DNA of 64,000 nt from Sambucus nigra (GCA_949130495.1 OX422211.1:633425217-633489216), one strand, 5' to 3'. Counted from the first letter of the stretch, positions 34,614-49,600 are shown. Translations and numbers: made by a program. Notes: generated by a model from the sequence alone, not told the origin.

Positions 34614-37600
34614 GTAAGTTGTTTATTTCTCTATTGATTTGTAAAATGCCTCAAACCCAGTTGTTATTATTATTATTATTAGTGTTTTGTTATTATAAAT
34701 TACTTGAAGATGAGATTTTAATTTTAAATTTGATTTTGTTGATGGTTGAATAGAGTTGCATCTGCTCCTGGAAAGGTTTTGATGACTGGGGGTTACCTGA
34801 TTTTGGAGAGGCCCAATGCAGGGATTGTACTTAGTACAAATGCTCGATTTTACGCAATTGTGAAACCCATTTACGACGAACTTAAACCTGACAGTTGGGC
34901 ATGGGTGTGTGATCCTTCTTGTTTTTTCACCGATTTTTTCCATGAAAAATAGTAATTTTAGTTCATATTTTAATTCTCCAGTGCTTGATTTCAATATATT
35001 CTATTAAAACAATTGTCATAAATATGAAAAGTGTTTCGTACTTTTATGGAATACGTTTCTTACCCAAACCCCAAATAATTGATTTCAATGGAAAACTCCA
35101 GTAGTAAGATCATATCACTCCTATGTTTTTCCACTCGTTTTCCAACTTCTATTGATAATGAACTAATTTTCAGTTGTTTTCCAACTTTGTTATCAAACGC
35201 GCCCTTAGTTCAAAGATGTGACATATTTTTTAATTCTGAAACTTGGATTTTTAAGCCATATAAACTGAATCGCTGATGTTTGTATTTTTCTGCTTATGAT
35301 GAAGAAAGGTGTTTAATTTTTAATGAATAACAGCTTGTTTGGTGATTTGTCATCTATTTCTTTTCATTATGTTAATTCGTGTCAAATTTTAAATAATCCC
35401 ATTTCTTAGATATCTCAGACCTGGTGAGTAGTTGTTTGGGAGCCAACCAAACTTGACTGTAGTCATAAAGAAATGTTGTTTTCTATCTCTCTTTTTTGGC
35501 AATGGAACATAGATCTCAAAATTACCCTAGTCTCTCAAAAAGTGAAGTTAGTAGAGTGGAAAATTTAGAGATTCTTAGAATAACTCCCAAATACTTTTTG
35601 TAAATAATATAAGGGTCCTGATAACATGTGCCCTAAGGGCACACATTAAGATCCCCCAAATAGTAGGAACAGAGTTCCGACATACATTTAATAGGGACCA
35701 TATACTCATGTGGAGCTCCAATACTTACTATTTTGAGGCTCCAAACATGTACCCTAAGGGTACATGTTATCATTTTCCATAACATAATAATTTGATCCTC
35801 AAGCAATTCATCTGGCATATACATTATACATACAACAGTGCTAGACAAACAAATGTAACTTTTTCTCACACATACTTATCTCTTAGTTATTTGATTGTTA
35901 TTACTGAGAACCAAACGATTATACTTGTTAGTACTTACTCGTTACAGCCGTTACTATTCAGAGTTACCTAACAAATTGTTGCTTTGTTTATTGAGGAATA
36001 ATGCTATTACGTTCGTAATAAAATGCTCTTTTGGTGTTTCATATTTTTTTATTCTATTGCTTTCTTCATTTCCTTTCAGGCGTGGACAGATGTGAAGTTA
36101 ACTTCTCCTCAGATGTCAAGAGAAACTACGTATAAAATGTCTCTAAAACATTTAATGCTTCAGTGTGTCTCTTCAAGGTAAGTATTATTTTGGTCATCTC
36201 CATTCATTCAGCACAGCCGTACAATTATCTTCCTTTTTATCTATGATTGCATGTCTTTTGATCATTCATATATATACAGCCTTGAATGCAATCTAAAAGC
36301 AATTATCCTAAATGGTTTCTCCGACCTTGATCTCTAAAGGGTCCCTTTTATTAGAAAGTTGGAAAAAGATAATAAAGAGTTAATTTTTTACGAGAAGGAA
36401 AAAGAGTGGAAAAAGAAGTGAGTGCCTTGGTAAGATGTTTTCTTAGCTTTCGTTTGGCAACCCAATTCCAAGCCATGGAAATGGAATTGGAAGGCCAATT
36501 TTAATTCCACGGAATTGAAATTGGCCTTCGAATTCCAATTCCAAGCCTTGGAATTGGGTTGCCAAACGGGCCCTTACTTTTCCGTTTTCTATGGAATCCA
36601 ATTATTTGAGGGGTAGGTAAGACTTTCTCCCATATAATTTAGAAAAAGTAGCATGTGTCACATTCTAGACAATTGTTATCATAGAATATATTTGTCATCA
36701 AGCACCACAAAATTAAATGTAATGCCAATCAAACACACCGTTAGTGAAAATCGTAAATGCATTGTCTAATGAATCAATAAAGTGATGGTTAACTATTGGT
36801 CTCAAATTTCAGCGACTCTAGGAACCCCTTTGTAGAATATGCAGTGCAGTATGCTGTAGCAGCAGCATATGCACTACTTGACAAGAATAAGAAGGATGGG
36901 TTACACAAACTACTTTTGCAAGGTAATGCTTGATGTTTCTTATGGTCGTCCTTCATACTCAGAGCATAAAAAATATTTAAAAATCAAATGTCTTGAGTCA
37001 TGCAGGTCTTGATATTACAATCTTGGGCGGCAATGACTTCTATTCATATCGAAATCAGGTATTCTCCCTTTTCTATCACCCTTTTAAACGAAACTTAAAT
37101 TGATTGATTTGATGTTCAGTGGCATCTTTTTCCTTGTTTTCTTGGTTGCCTATCCTTGTTATTTATCTTTTGGATGCATTATACAGATATATTTTCAAGA
37201 TGCTGCTACCGGTTGTGAAAGTTTAAAATATACTCTTCCTGACATAAAATACTGTCCACTTTAGGATAAAATCATTCCCAAACAGTAAATCACAACTGTT
37301 GAGCAAAATATCATTAAATAAACTGCAAGAAATGAACAAAATAAATAAAAAATAGGAAACTGTATATATTTCCAGTTAATGGTGAATGGGTTGAATCTTT
37401 ATTTTTTTTTGCATAACATTTGAACTTACATAGTACATAGTGAGTATATTGAAGTGACCCAAATAGAGTCATATTACATGTTAATCATTAAAAAAATGAA
37501 ATACCGGGAATGATCTTAGTGTTTGGGATAGTATCTCATGTCTTAGAGTGGGGGATTCGTAAATTAGAAACCGGTCCTTTTTGCATTCGTGGGAATAACT

Positions 37601-40600
37601 GTTTATTCTTACAACTTGCTTTAAGCAAAACACAAATATAATCTCTTTTTTCATCACATCATGAATGATTGCATACTAGATACACTATGATATACCAACT
37701 TTGTGTGCACATTTATGATTATCATGATTCCTTCTTAATAAGTGTATTTAATTTGAATTCTCAACATTACCAGATGATTGATATCACGATAACACTGATG
37801 TAAATTGTTGTTCTTTCCATATTTTTCTAGATTGAAGCACGTGGGCTCCCTTTATCACCGGAAACATTGGCCACCCTTCCACCTTTTACTTCGATTACAT
37901 TCAATGCCAGTGAATCAAATGGAAGAAGTTGCAAGCCTGAAGTTGCAAAAACTGGGTTGGGATCATCTGCAGCTATGACAACTGCGGTGGTTGCTGCATT
38001 GCTTAATTACCTTGGGGTTGTTAATATCTCATCCTCAAGTAAAGATCAACACCAAGAAATGAAAGACAGTCTGGATCTAGATGTGGTCCATGTGATAGCT
38101 CAAACTGCTCACTGTATTGCACAGGGGAAAGTTGGTAGTGGGTTTGACGTCAGTTCTGCAGTTTATGGAAGTCAACGCTATGTTCGGTTTTCACCGGAAG
38201 TTCTTTCTTCTGCTCAGGTATCTCTTCCTCTCCCCCCCTCCCACCACCACCACCCACCCACCCACAATACTCATAAACAACTTCTGCTACCGTATTTCAA
38301 TTGTGAACATTGGAGTAGAACCACATGACATGCATGTAGACGTTGGGATTCCATTACCTTATGGGCTTATGGTCCATTTAAACTGTATTCTAGAAGCTCC
38401 CAAGTGGGCCTTATATATTAATTTAACCAAGGAAGACTTAAATTCTCTTATCTATATGATACTCTGGTTTTGAAATATACCTGAAAATGGAAAAATATAT
38501 ATAAAAAAAAAAAAATTGAGAGCAAACACTTAGGGATTATGTCAAAAGTGATGTTACCCTTTCTTCACCATTGGCATCCAATTTTAATGATAAACTCAGA
38601 ATCCCTGTGATCTCAATATCTGGTTATTGCATATAATCTAAGGCTAACTTCAAGCTTCCCAAGTTATTTTGCCATACCATAGCCACATTTTTGGGTTTTT
38701 GGCAAAATAAACTGGGTTTCCAACTTCAGCCGTTATGGTGAAGTTGTTCGGGTGGCAGGTATGGAGGCAGTGTAGCACGAAGCTCTCTCGCGCATAAGAT
38801 CTAGCGCTGCACACCTAACGGTTATCGCAACGGCTATAATCCAACTTTGTATTTATACCGTCAAAATCTAATACAAATTCCCTCACTCTCAATCTCCATA
38901 TTAACTCACACTGTCTCAATCTTTATTATAATTTTAGAAATATGTCTTATCCAATAATACTGTACATCAATCGTCAATGATGACATTTGAGTAGTGAGGA
39001 GTATGAACAAGAAATTAGTTTGAAAATTATGGTTGCCTTGCCCGCCATTCTTGTACAAGATTAGGAGAGATGACGACGGTGTCCCTATTATCCGTCATAT
39101 GTTCATGGCCCACAAGTTGTCAAGCATTTTAGGGAAGACGGACACCATCGACCTATTAATGTCCTCAAACACTCATGTTCATACGAGTGTGGGATGTTAC
39201 TCAGAATGTGGAGTTTTTCCGATCATCTTAAAATGACGGAAGCTAATCAGATGGTAGCTCGTTACTCGGATTTGCCAAAGTACTTGTATAGGGAGTATGA
39301 AGCAATATTACAATGTTGTTTAAAAGGTGCTTGACGTTTACTGGCTAAGGGGGAATTCACTAAGATACCATGGTAAGCTTGGTTTTGGTTCTGCTTGGGA
39401 AAGAATGGGGCTTGAGATAGCGGTGTGTGCTTGAAGGTGCCTCCATACTTCTTGTGATCTAAAGGAAAAGTCTCTTAAGTGGTCAAGTGGGCGGACACTC
39501 GACGTCTAGTGCCTTTCAGTTGGGGTGCTTAGACCGCTTGGGTAGCCGTTTTAAATGGTCCTTCTAAGAGGGCTCAAAGTGAGCTATAAAATGTCCCTCC
39601 TGCTCAGACAGTGATTGCATGGAATTGTATTGTAGCATGGCAGGAGAGTCGTCATGGCCATCACATGTATTTTTTGGGTTGTCTGTTCCTTTCGATAATG
39701 ATCTGATTGTTTTGAACAGTTTAGACTATTTTGACGAGCTGATGAATGGTGAAACGTGGAGGTGTGACTATGTTGTCAACATCCATCAGTGCTTGATGGG
39801 ATACTTACCTTATATATATTTCAGTTTAGAAACTCCAGTTCAAACAATGTCTAATCAAGTGAACGCGAAACAGAGATAGTTTGCCAAGCACCAAGAGTCA
39901 GCACATTAGGTTGTAGAGTGAGTATTTGGCATGTTGTAAGCTCGCTTTGTAATTGCCAGGACCCGGATCAGTTTTCGTTTCACGATGAGTTAGAGAAATC
40001 ATGATGACTTGTATATTTTGCACAACATGATCGTCGAAGATGAACGAGATACAGACCTTTAACCGCAGGAATCCCAATATTTCAGCCACCAAACCAACCC
40101 ATTGAGCTACTTAATAATAATCACGTTCATATTTTTTCAATGAGGTAAATGGGCTTGCTCGCATTCATAAAGCAATGACAAATTGCCTTTAGTCATAATT
40201 TGACTCAGCATTTGTGAAGTCGTTGCGGCAACATTTAGGGTGCGTTTAGTTGTGGAAAATAGTTTCCTATTTTCATTTTCCATATTTTGTGTTATACTTT
40301 GGCAAAGTATGCCCTCTAAATGGGAATAAGATTGTGGTTTCATGAAAATTGTTTTCCAACTTAAACTAATCTGGAAATCATAAAATACATATTTTCTTGA
40401 ATTGCTTAAGTTGAAAAACAGTTTTTCAATCCTCCTTCCCATCTTAATGGCCCACTGGCAAAGATATAGAGCAAAAAATGGCAATAGAAAATGGAAAACA
40501 GTTTTCCACAACTAAACGGGTCCTTAGTATTATACATTTGTTAGGTATTCGTAACAAGACATGATTGATAATTAATAAATAAATTTTTTATTTCATTCAT

Positions 40601-43600
40601 TCTGGTGCAATACCTAAGATCGAAATTACTCAAACAACAACATAGCGTTTACTTACGGGAGAACATAACACTCATGTTCCTGGGCCTGAGAACAAGGAGG
40701 TTGACGCTGTCCTCGGCATTGACCAGAGCAGCATTAGTAGTGGTGGAAGAACTTGTTTCACCCCCACTAGTCGATGCACATCACTAGGGGTGCACATGGT
40801 TCGGTTCGGTTCGGTTCCACTACGGAACCAGAACCAGAACCGAAATTGATCGGTTCCATGGGTTTGGAACCAGAACCAGAACCAAAATTGGTCGGTTCAG
40901 TTCGGAACGGAACCATCGGTTCTCGGTTTGGTTCGGGTTGGTTCATGGTTCTGGTTCTTGGTTATGGTTTGCGGTTTGGGTCGTGGTTCTGATTTGCGGT
41001 TCTAGTTCGCGGTTCTGGTTCGCGGTTTTCATTAATGGTTCTGGTTCGTGGGTTGGTTCTCGGGTTGGTTAATGGTTCTGGTTAATGGTTCAGGTTCATG
41101 GGTCGGTTCTCGAGTAGGTTCTTTGGTTCGGTTCCATGGGTTCGGTTCTCGGTTCGGTTCGGTTTGGTTCAGGTATAAAACCGAGAACCGAACCGAACAC
41201 TTCGGTTCTCAATTTTTTGGAACCAGAACCAACCCGTGGAGAAAAAAAACCGAACCAACCCAACCCACGAAGGTCGGTTTGGTTCGGTTCTTCGGGTTAA
41301 CGTTTTTTTTGCACACCCCTACACATCACATATGTCGAGCGTGCTTCATCATACGTGTCTCACTTCTGGAAAAATGCTTTGGAAAATCCTTACACTTCAG
41401 AATTCTTCAATGTTTGATTGTGTAAGATAAAATTAGATTGACAATGGATGTACAGGGGTGGAAGTTTTAAAGAGGTGAACTTGACGTATCCATTAGCCAG
41501 CTGTGGTGCGACACTTAACCTGCCGATCGAAGTTAAGGAATGACTAACCCGTAACTAGCAGAATTTCTGCCAAAATTGCTCAAAATTTAGCCAAAATATA
41601 CATATTTTTTTTTGGCTAAAATGGCAATTGGCTTGGAGTTCCAAAAAAACATTATCAACTTGCAAAATGGCTTGGAAGTGGTCTTCGTTCTTTGGATTAT
41701 GCATAAGCTATTTTCATTTTCTTTTTCTTTATAACATTTCTCATCTTTTATTACTTTTCTGGTAATTTAAAGAATTCAAGATGATCTAATACTTCCTTGT
41801 TGTGCGTTAAGGCTTAGGGTCACTTCGAGATGAAGGGCTCTATCTCTGGTTATTGCCTTTCAGAACTATGTTCAAGCTCTAGAATATATATTTTTTGTGT
41901 AAAGTGTAAGCACAAGACTGTCTTCAAGTAAAACTTGCATCAAAGTTAAGAGTCGTACTTCTCAACCTATGGAGGACTACACGTTTCTTGGGTGTAACAA
42001 ATACCGAACTAATTTTGGAGCTACTAAAGTATAAAAAGAAAAAACCCCAAAGCTTACATATTTGATTTACTACTGTTAAATCTGATTTACCATTTATTTC
42101 TCGCATGCCACATCAAGGTATATACAATTGGAAAAAAATTAACTACTCCCTCTATCCCAATTTCATAGTATTACTTTCTTTCTTCTTTAAGATGTGAGTT
42201 TTTGAGAAGATATTAATGTCAAAGGAGGCATAACCCCTTATCAAGATGGAGATTAGTTCTAAAGAACAATCACTTTTCACAATAAATATAAGTCAAAGAT
42301 CAATATATTCCTGTCAGCAAACTCCTGTATTAAATGTGATCTTACAACATAAATGCCACAAGAAGATAATAAATGAAAAGGATCTCAAAGTTGACTTGAT
42401 TGGAGGGAGTAGGAGCAAGAACCTTTAATGCAATGAAGGCAAGGCAGTAACCTCAAACACAAATGAATGCTAAATAACGGCGTTCATGGAGTAAATGGGA
42501 TTGGTCACACAATAAATGTTCTAACAACAAACTCTCTTGTCTGGGAGTATTTGGCAGCAGTTTGGGCTAGAAAAGTGTGGTCTTTGGAATAATATGACTC
42601 TGGGGTATTTGTAGGAGGGCAAGGTCATTCGAGTGACCTTGTCCGCATTAAGTGCGTCTGAACTCTTTTAATGCCAACATTGCCGTCCTTTAATGCCGAA
42701 GACATTGCATTTAATGCACTAGATATGATATATTGGCGGGAACACTGTTTGGGCTCTTAGAGTTGTGGTTGCGTTAGTTAGGATGTGATGTGTCAGCTAT
42801 GAACTTACCATCCTAGGAATATTTTCACTTGAGTGATATTTTATCGAGTTCCTAAATGTCAGATATGCTGACGTCAAGGAGTTAGTAAACAGTAACCTAC
42901 ATAGGATGTGCTGTCACATCACTCAAAAACGTAGTTCTTCGAACGGAAGGTTGCTCGACTGATAATTGCTCGAGCAACTTGTGATCTATATGGGTTTATC
43001 AAAGGCTAACATTTTGGGCAACTATTTTGGGCTGGGGTCCTTTGAGCAGGTTCCCCCAAAAATGGTACCTCGAGAAGCAGTTTAGACTGGGGTCCTTCGA
43101 GAAGGTTCCCCCAAAAATGGTACCTCCAGAAGCTGTTTAAACTGGGGTCCTTCGAGCAGGTTCCCCCAAAAATGGTACCTCGAGAAGCTGTTTAGCCCAA
43201 TTTGCATAAACCAAGGCTTTGCCTAAGTACCCTAAAGGGGTTGGTATCTTCCAACGTTGGGCTCTTAGGTTGATACTCTAGATGAGGTTGCTCGATAGAG
43301 CATGCAAGTTCTCCCATGCCCTGCCAGACATGGTCCCTCAAGGGTACCGATCAACCTCACAAATATTACAAATTGAGTTTTATATTTACAAGGAAAGCTA
43401 AATACAAGTACATCATAGTTCTCATTACAAGTTGTGGTTTCCATGTTTGTTAACTGGGCTTGATCTTTGTGGGGGATCTTTCGAGCAGCTTCAGTCTTGC
43501 GCAAGTGACCCTCTTGGATCTTTTCTGTTTTGGTGTTGGCTTTGTTTAATCAACTTTAAGCCTGGACCTCCTCCCTCTGCACCTATTTTCATTTTCCATA

Positions 43601-46600
43601 TTTTGTGTTATAATTTGGCAAAGTATGCCCTCTAAATGGGAATAAGAATGTGGTTTCATGGAAAATTGTTTTCCAACTTAAACTAATATGAAAATCATAA
43701 AATACATGTTTTCTAGAATTGCTTAAGTTGAAATACAGTTTTTCATTCCTTCCCATCTTAATGGCCCATTGGCAAAGATATAGAGCAAAAAGTGGCAATA
43801 GAAAATGGAAAACAGTTTTCCACAACTAAACGATCCCTTAGTATTACACATTTGTTAGGTATTCGTAACAAGACATGATTGATAATTAATAAAGAAATTT
43901 TTTATTTCATTCATTCTGGTGCAATATTTAACAACCCCTATTTTCTCACGTAAAGGCTGGCCAGGCACGATACGTCGAAGATAGGGCTTGCTTGTCAATT
44001 AATACCATTCTTAGCACAAAAGTAAATATAAATAAGTTATTTTTCAAAACTTCCGCATTTGTAATATGAAGAACACATACACAATCATCCAATAATCCAA
44101 ACCACCATAATAATAATAAAGTCCAACTAGAGTAATAAAATCCCAACCGACATAAAATAAAGGATATCGAGCTTATGCCCTTACAAATGTTCTAAAATAA
44201 TAAATGACTGAAGCTAAAAAGCACCTATGCTAGAAACAACCGAATCTGAATCTGGAGAGCAAGCGAGATCACGGGACTGCTACAGCACAATCCAACTATC
44301 CCTGATTAGGAACACCTTGGGGAGAAAACATTTAAATTTGGGTCAGAGCCCGAGGTGTGCAAGAATTAACTTGAATAATATATGAATGTAATAATACAGC
44401 CGATGCACCAAAATATTCCCCCTTTTTCGTCACTCACATGCATATAACATCTCACCTCTCATCTAAGTGTGATATCTTTCGCACCCCAATAAATTCCAAA
44501 TTAATGAATGGTGTCATCAACTCTATTTGTAAACAGGTACATCGATAATTAATTATTTAAATGTAATTCCTACATTTTATTTGTCAACATTTTTTTATCC
44601 GAGTCTCATTATTCTTTCAGTTAAGGCATAAACATCTATTATGCATTATAGGGTCTCATGTATAAATATTGTCCACTTCCTTAGACAATTAAATTTATTA
44701 AATTCCAGTCCGGTCAGATAATAATATATATGTATTTTCATATATTTTGACACACAAGGCATCTACCGTTGGTGTCTATTCTTACTCTATCGACAAGTCC
44801 GGAGGAATTCTCTTATCCCTAAGCGAACATCACAAAACACACATATACATTGCAGGACACCTGTATACGGCCCTACGCAGGACACCTGTATACGGCCCAT
44901 ACCCAGCGGTGATACAGGCACGGTCAGCGCCAACACCTACCTCTAGTGGGTGGAGCCTCTACGTAGTACCTATATGGCCTACACATCGTCAAGTCCACCT
45001 GTGTCGACGTGTGGTACGGAGCCCGAACACGCGACCCCCCCGAGCTGATAGGACAGTCCACGAATATGGTATGTCCACATAATCACATAATAATACATAT
45101 TATTTATCTCTATAATATGCATAGGTAATTTCTCTATAATTATCTTCAAGCTTCCCAATTAAAATTCATAATATTGGACATTTATTAATAATTTATAACC
45201 TAATAATTTATTAACTTCACCCGACAAGTAATAGGGATTAAAGATCTCCCATTAAAAAATCCACAACATTTATATTTTATTAATAATTTATAATCTAATA
45301 AATTATTAACTTCGTTCCATAAATAATTACTTAACTACCTCGTTGTCTGTAATTGTCAATTTAAAAGTGGGTATAGTAATTAACCCCTTAAACCTTATTT
45401 TCCTTAACCATCATCTACCTACTGTACAAGAGGTAAAGTAGTTCATATAAACAAATTCTCATATTCAGGTCATAGCAGGAAGGAGGACGAGGAGAGATAA
45501 AATGGGACACGTCGCTCGAACGATGTGGGGTCCCGTTCGCGCGACAGGGGCTTGTCGTTTGAACGACTCCCCGGGTTGTTTGAACAACCCCTTCCCCTTC
45601 CCCAAATTCGTTTTCCCATTACAGTCCGTCCAGTATTCTAAACCCAGAAAATCAGTACGAAAACCCAACAGTTTACACCTCAAATACAACCTCATAAATC
45701 TCCATTTAATCTCAGTTGAATGTTTAAACATTTGGATTGTTTCCCCAACATTAAATCCTAACTGATTCATTAAGGAAGGGTAATAAATTTAGGGATCTAT
45801 CTATAGAATTCAATCCATTAATGATCGATAATAATCTCTACAATGATTAACCAATAGTCTCCAAATAATTGTCAAACTAATGGAAATCTAATCATTAATT
45901 TACAGACTTTCGGTTCCTAATTTCTGGAATACATTCTACATGAACATCCTTCCTCTACATGTGGGTTTTCATCATCAAAGCAAATATAATCAACCTTAAT
46001 TTCCAGAAATCTAAAGGGGATAAAATTATGCATTGAGAAATAAATTAGAAACATAGATTATGCAAGAAAATTCTTGCCTTTAAGTTTTGTAGAGGAGAAA
46101 CCCTTGAAAGCTTTAGATTCTTCTTTGTTCTTCCTCTTTTTCCTTCTCTTGTTATTTCTACCTTTTCTCTCCCGTGGCTGCTACTTTAGGTTTTGATTTG
46201 TGATAATGGGAGAGTGGTTTACGCCCACTTAACCACTCAATTAGTGCTAATCCCGAGTTGGGTCAAAAACCCAACTTTTTGACCACCAAATAAGCCCGAA
46301 TCCATAACCCAATTGGCCCAAAAGTTCCCCAACTCATATACCTATGACCCAGAACCAATTTTAAATATTAAAAACATTAAACCAAGTCTCTAACGCTGCC
46401 CAAAACGCGTCCCAATTATTTTATCTTACTTAGACATTTTTAATATGTTCCAACGACGCGAGCCCAATAATTTATTTATAAATTAATTATTTTTCATTCG
46501 CAAACCCATTACGTCCAGTTGAGTTTTATTTTTATAAAATCATAAATGCTTACTTAAATTAAAAAATTTTCTCACTTAAATTTTAAATCTTCCCAATTTA

Positions 46601-49600
46601 ATTTATTCTCAAAATAAAAATCTGAAATCATTAAATCCATTTAATCGAAATATTTTATTCTAAAAATTTACGGGGTATTACATTCTCCTCCCCTTATAAC
46701 AGAATTCCGTCCTCGGAATTCGCTAAAGGCCAACCTTATGTTTTAAACCGCGTTATTAACCCAAGTTTTACACCCAATTAGGCCATACCCATATCCCATG
46801 AGATAAAAGAAAAGCTCGCCTATGCCTATCATAACATCACTGAGATGTTCATACATTCCACATTATATGTACACACTCATAACATTAACAAAGATGGATG
46901 ACACATATACATCTAATTTGTACCATTCATACCAAGTATAACCATACACCAAATATACCACCATATATGCACATGCAAGATAAATAAAAATCTCAGCATC
47001 CGACTTTCATCAACTCCCGACTTTTGCCAATTTCGTGCATGGGACGTGTCGCAAGCGAATCCAAACAAGGAACCCTCCCGATACACTACTCTACGACTTA
47101 GTCAGTTATTGAGATCCGTCGGCCCAAGATTAAAAGAAAAAGATATAAACACGAATGTGTGCAGTAATAATATAAAATTTTAACTTTTTGCCTATTGCCA
47201 ACTAAAGTCTCATATTGCCAAAGGGATACACCAAAATCCCAATAAATATACCCATTTAATTATACTCAAATCAACAATCCAAAATGTTCAAGGGTCTAAC
47301 ATCTCTTAGCTCCCAACCTTTGCTACTTTCATGCGTGGGATGTCTCACAAGCAAAATCCAAACAAGGAACCCTCCCGATACACTACTATATAGCATTGTC
47401 GGTGGCGGAGATCCGTTAGCCCAGGATCCGTGTTTATAATATACTCCATAAATTTTTATAAGGCTCTCCGGGCCCTATAGTCATCCATTTGACCATATTT
47501 AAAAAAATGTCACAATTTCCTTTAGTATTTTCCACTGTGAAAATAAATATTAATACCGACTAGTCACACCACATTTGACTATTAAATTTAATTCTTTTCG
47601 CAAATATCAACACAAACGCTATGGTTTAAGTTCTCCAGAGGCAAATTTCCATACCCTAACACACAAGGCATCATAGGTGCCTGTCCCTCAACTCGCGGGC
47701 GAAACAAAGTAAAACGGAGTCTACCCTCCCCAATGTGCAATTGAGATATCGCCTACTAAGTAGTACCGTGCATTAGTACTAAACTAAGCATGTCCTCTAA
47801 AATAACAGAATTAGTGATCATACCATCACTGTCTATGCTGGCGCTGGTCCCTCTCTTGATGCGAGATGATACACGTGCCCGTACTGCAGCTGCGGCTGCT
47901 GTCCCTGAGGTGGAACGGGTAGCGCTGGTGCGGCTGGCACCGTCATTGGCGGTACCAACAATGGTCTGCCAAAATTTAGCCAAAATATATATATTTTTTT
48001 TTGCTAAAATGGCAATTGGCTTGGAGTTCCAAAAAAGCATTATCAACTTTCAAAATGGCTTCGAAGTGGTCTTAGTTCTTTGGATTATGCTTAAGCTATT
48101 TTCATTTTCTTTTTCTTTATAATATTTCTCATCTTTTATTACTTTTCTGGTAATTTAAAGAATTCGAGATGATCTAATACTTCCTTGTTGTGCGTTAAGG
48201 CGTGCGTTAAGGCGTAGGGTCACTTTGAGATGAAGGTCTCTATCTCTGGTTATTGCCTTTTAGAACTATGTTCAAGCTCTAGAATATATATTTTTTGTGT
48301 AAAGTGTAAACACAAGATTGTCTTCAAGTAAAACTTGCATCAAAGTTGAGAGTCGTACTTCTCAACCCATGGAGGACTACACTTTTCTTGGGTGTAACAA
48401 ATACCGAACTAATTTTGGAGCTACTAAAGTATAAAAAGAAAAAACCCAAAAGCTTACATATTTGATCTACTACTGTTAAATCTGATTTGCCATTTATTTC
48501 TCGCATGCCACATCAAGGTGTATACAATTGGAAAATAATTAACTACTCCCTCTATCCCAATTTCATAGTCCTACTTTCTTTCTTCTTTGAGATGTTGCAA
48601 AATTAGAGTCCGCTTTGAAAAGTTAATGACCGTCTGTGGAGGTTTGGCTCATGGTTTATTGTTGAATTGATACTGCTTAATGTCTCCCAAGACTTTTGAG
48701 TATAATCTAGGGTATCTCATATCTGCAGATTTTATTTCCTCCACTGCATTGGTAAAAATGGTGACAAAATTATGAAAAAAAAAAAAAAAAATCTCATGAT
48801 TGTTTCTATAAAAACAATGTGAAGAAACTCTGAACTGATTATTTGATTTAAGCTTCAACTGGTGTTATCTAACTTTAAGATTTCTACCAGTGGATGCTCT
48901 CATTTTATGTCACAGTTATTCAAAGCTGAATGGGGAATTACTTTACACGCTTATACTGTGATGCACTAGATCTGGCTTAGTTATTATAAAACGGAATAGT
49001 GTCATGATATTCAATGAGCAGGTTTTTCTTGGGACAGGTGGGAGTTGTTTTTTAATGAAAATTTGAAAATGGTGGTTGGAGAATTTTTGAGCATTTTGAG
49101 TTTTACGTTATTCATTTAGATGAAGTTACTGGTTCCTGTTTATGTTCTCACAATAGTGTAGGTTATTTGAGGTAAAGGGTAGAAAGAGAGAAGCCGGCGG
49201 TTTTGAAAGGATTGGGCTGGGGGTTGCATTTGTTTTTGGTTTAAACTCTCTTTAATTTTCTTTAGATATCTATCATTATCTTAGTTATTTGATTCATTTT
49301 ATTAATTACCTCTTAGTCTTTCAATTATATTAGGATTCTCGTTTAGAAGCCTATAAATGACCCCCCTCCCCTTGTCATTTAATCATTCATCAATCAATAA
49401 AAAGTCTTGTTTGCTTTTGTTCCATTGTTGTTAATTTGCTATTCACTTCAGTGCATGCGTCAAAGTGCTGTGTGTGTATAACCAATGTACTGTGTGTTTT
49501 GCGGTTCTACGCATGTAATGGCAAAGAAGACTCGAGCAATGACAGAAGTAGAGAAGAAGGTAGAAGAAGAGGTGGCGTGAAACACGACCACCGCAGTTCT

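Noticed and set aside
34623..34994. 123-residue minus-strand frame
   Set aside because: Antisense to PMK exon 2 and its flanking introns; the sense strand has the conserved protein.
38218..38328. Continuation of the PMK exon 6 frame with a His/Pro-rich tail
   Set aside because: It runs past a good donor (CAG/GTATCT), and the family sequence continues instead at 52174.
41048..41425. 125-residue frame rich in Gly, Ser and Phe
   Set aside because: A translation of the GGTTCG-type repeat inside the hAT MITE.
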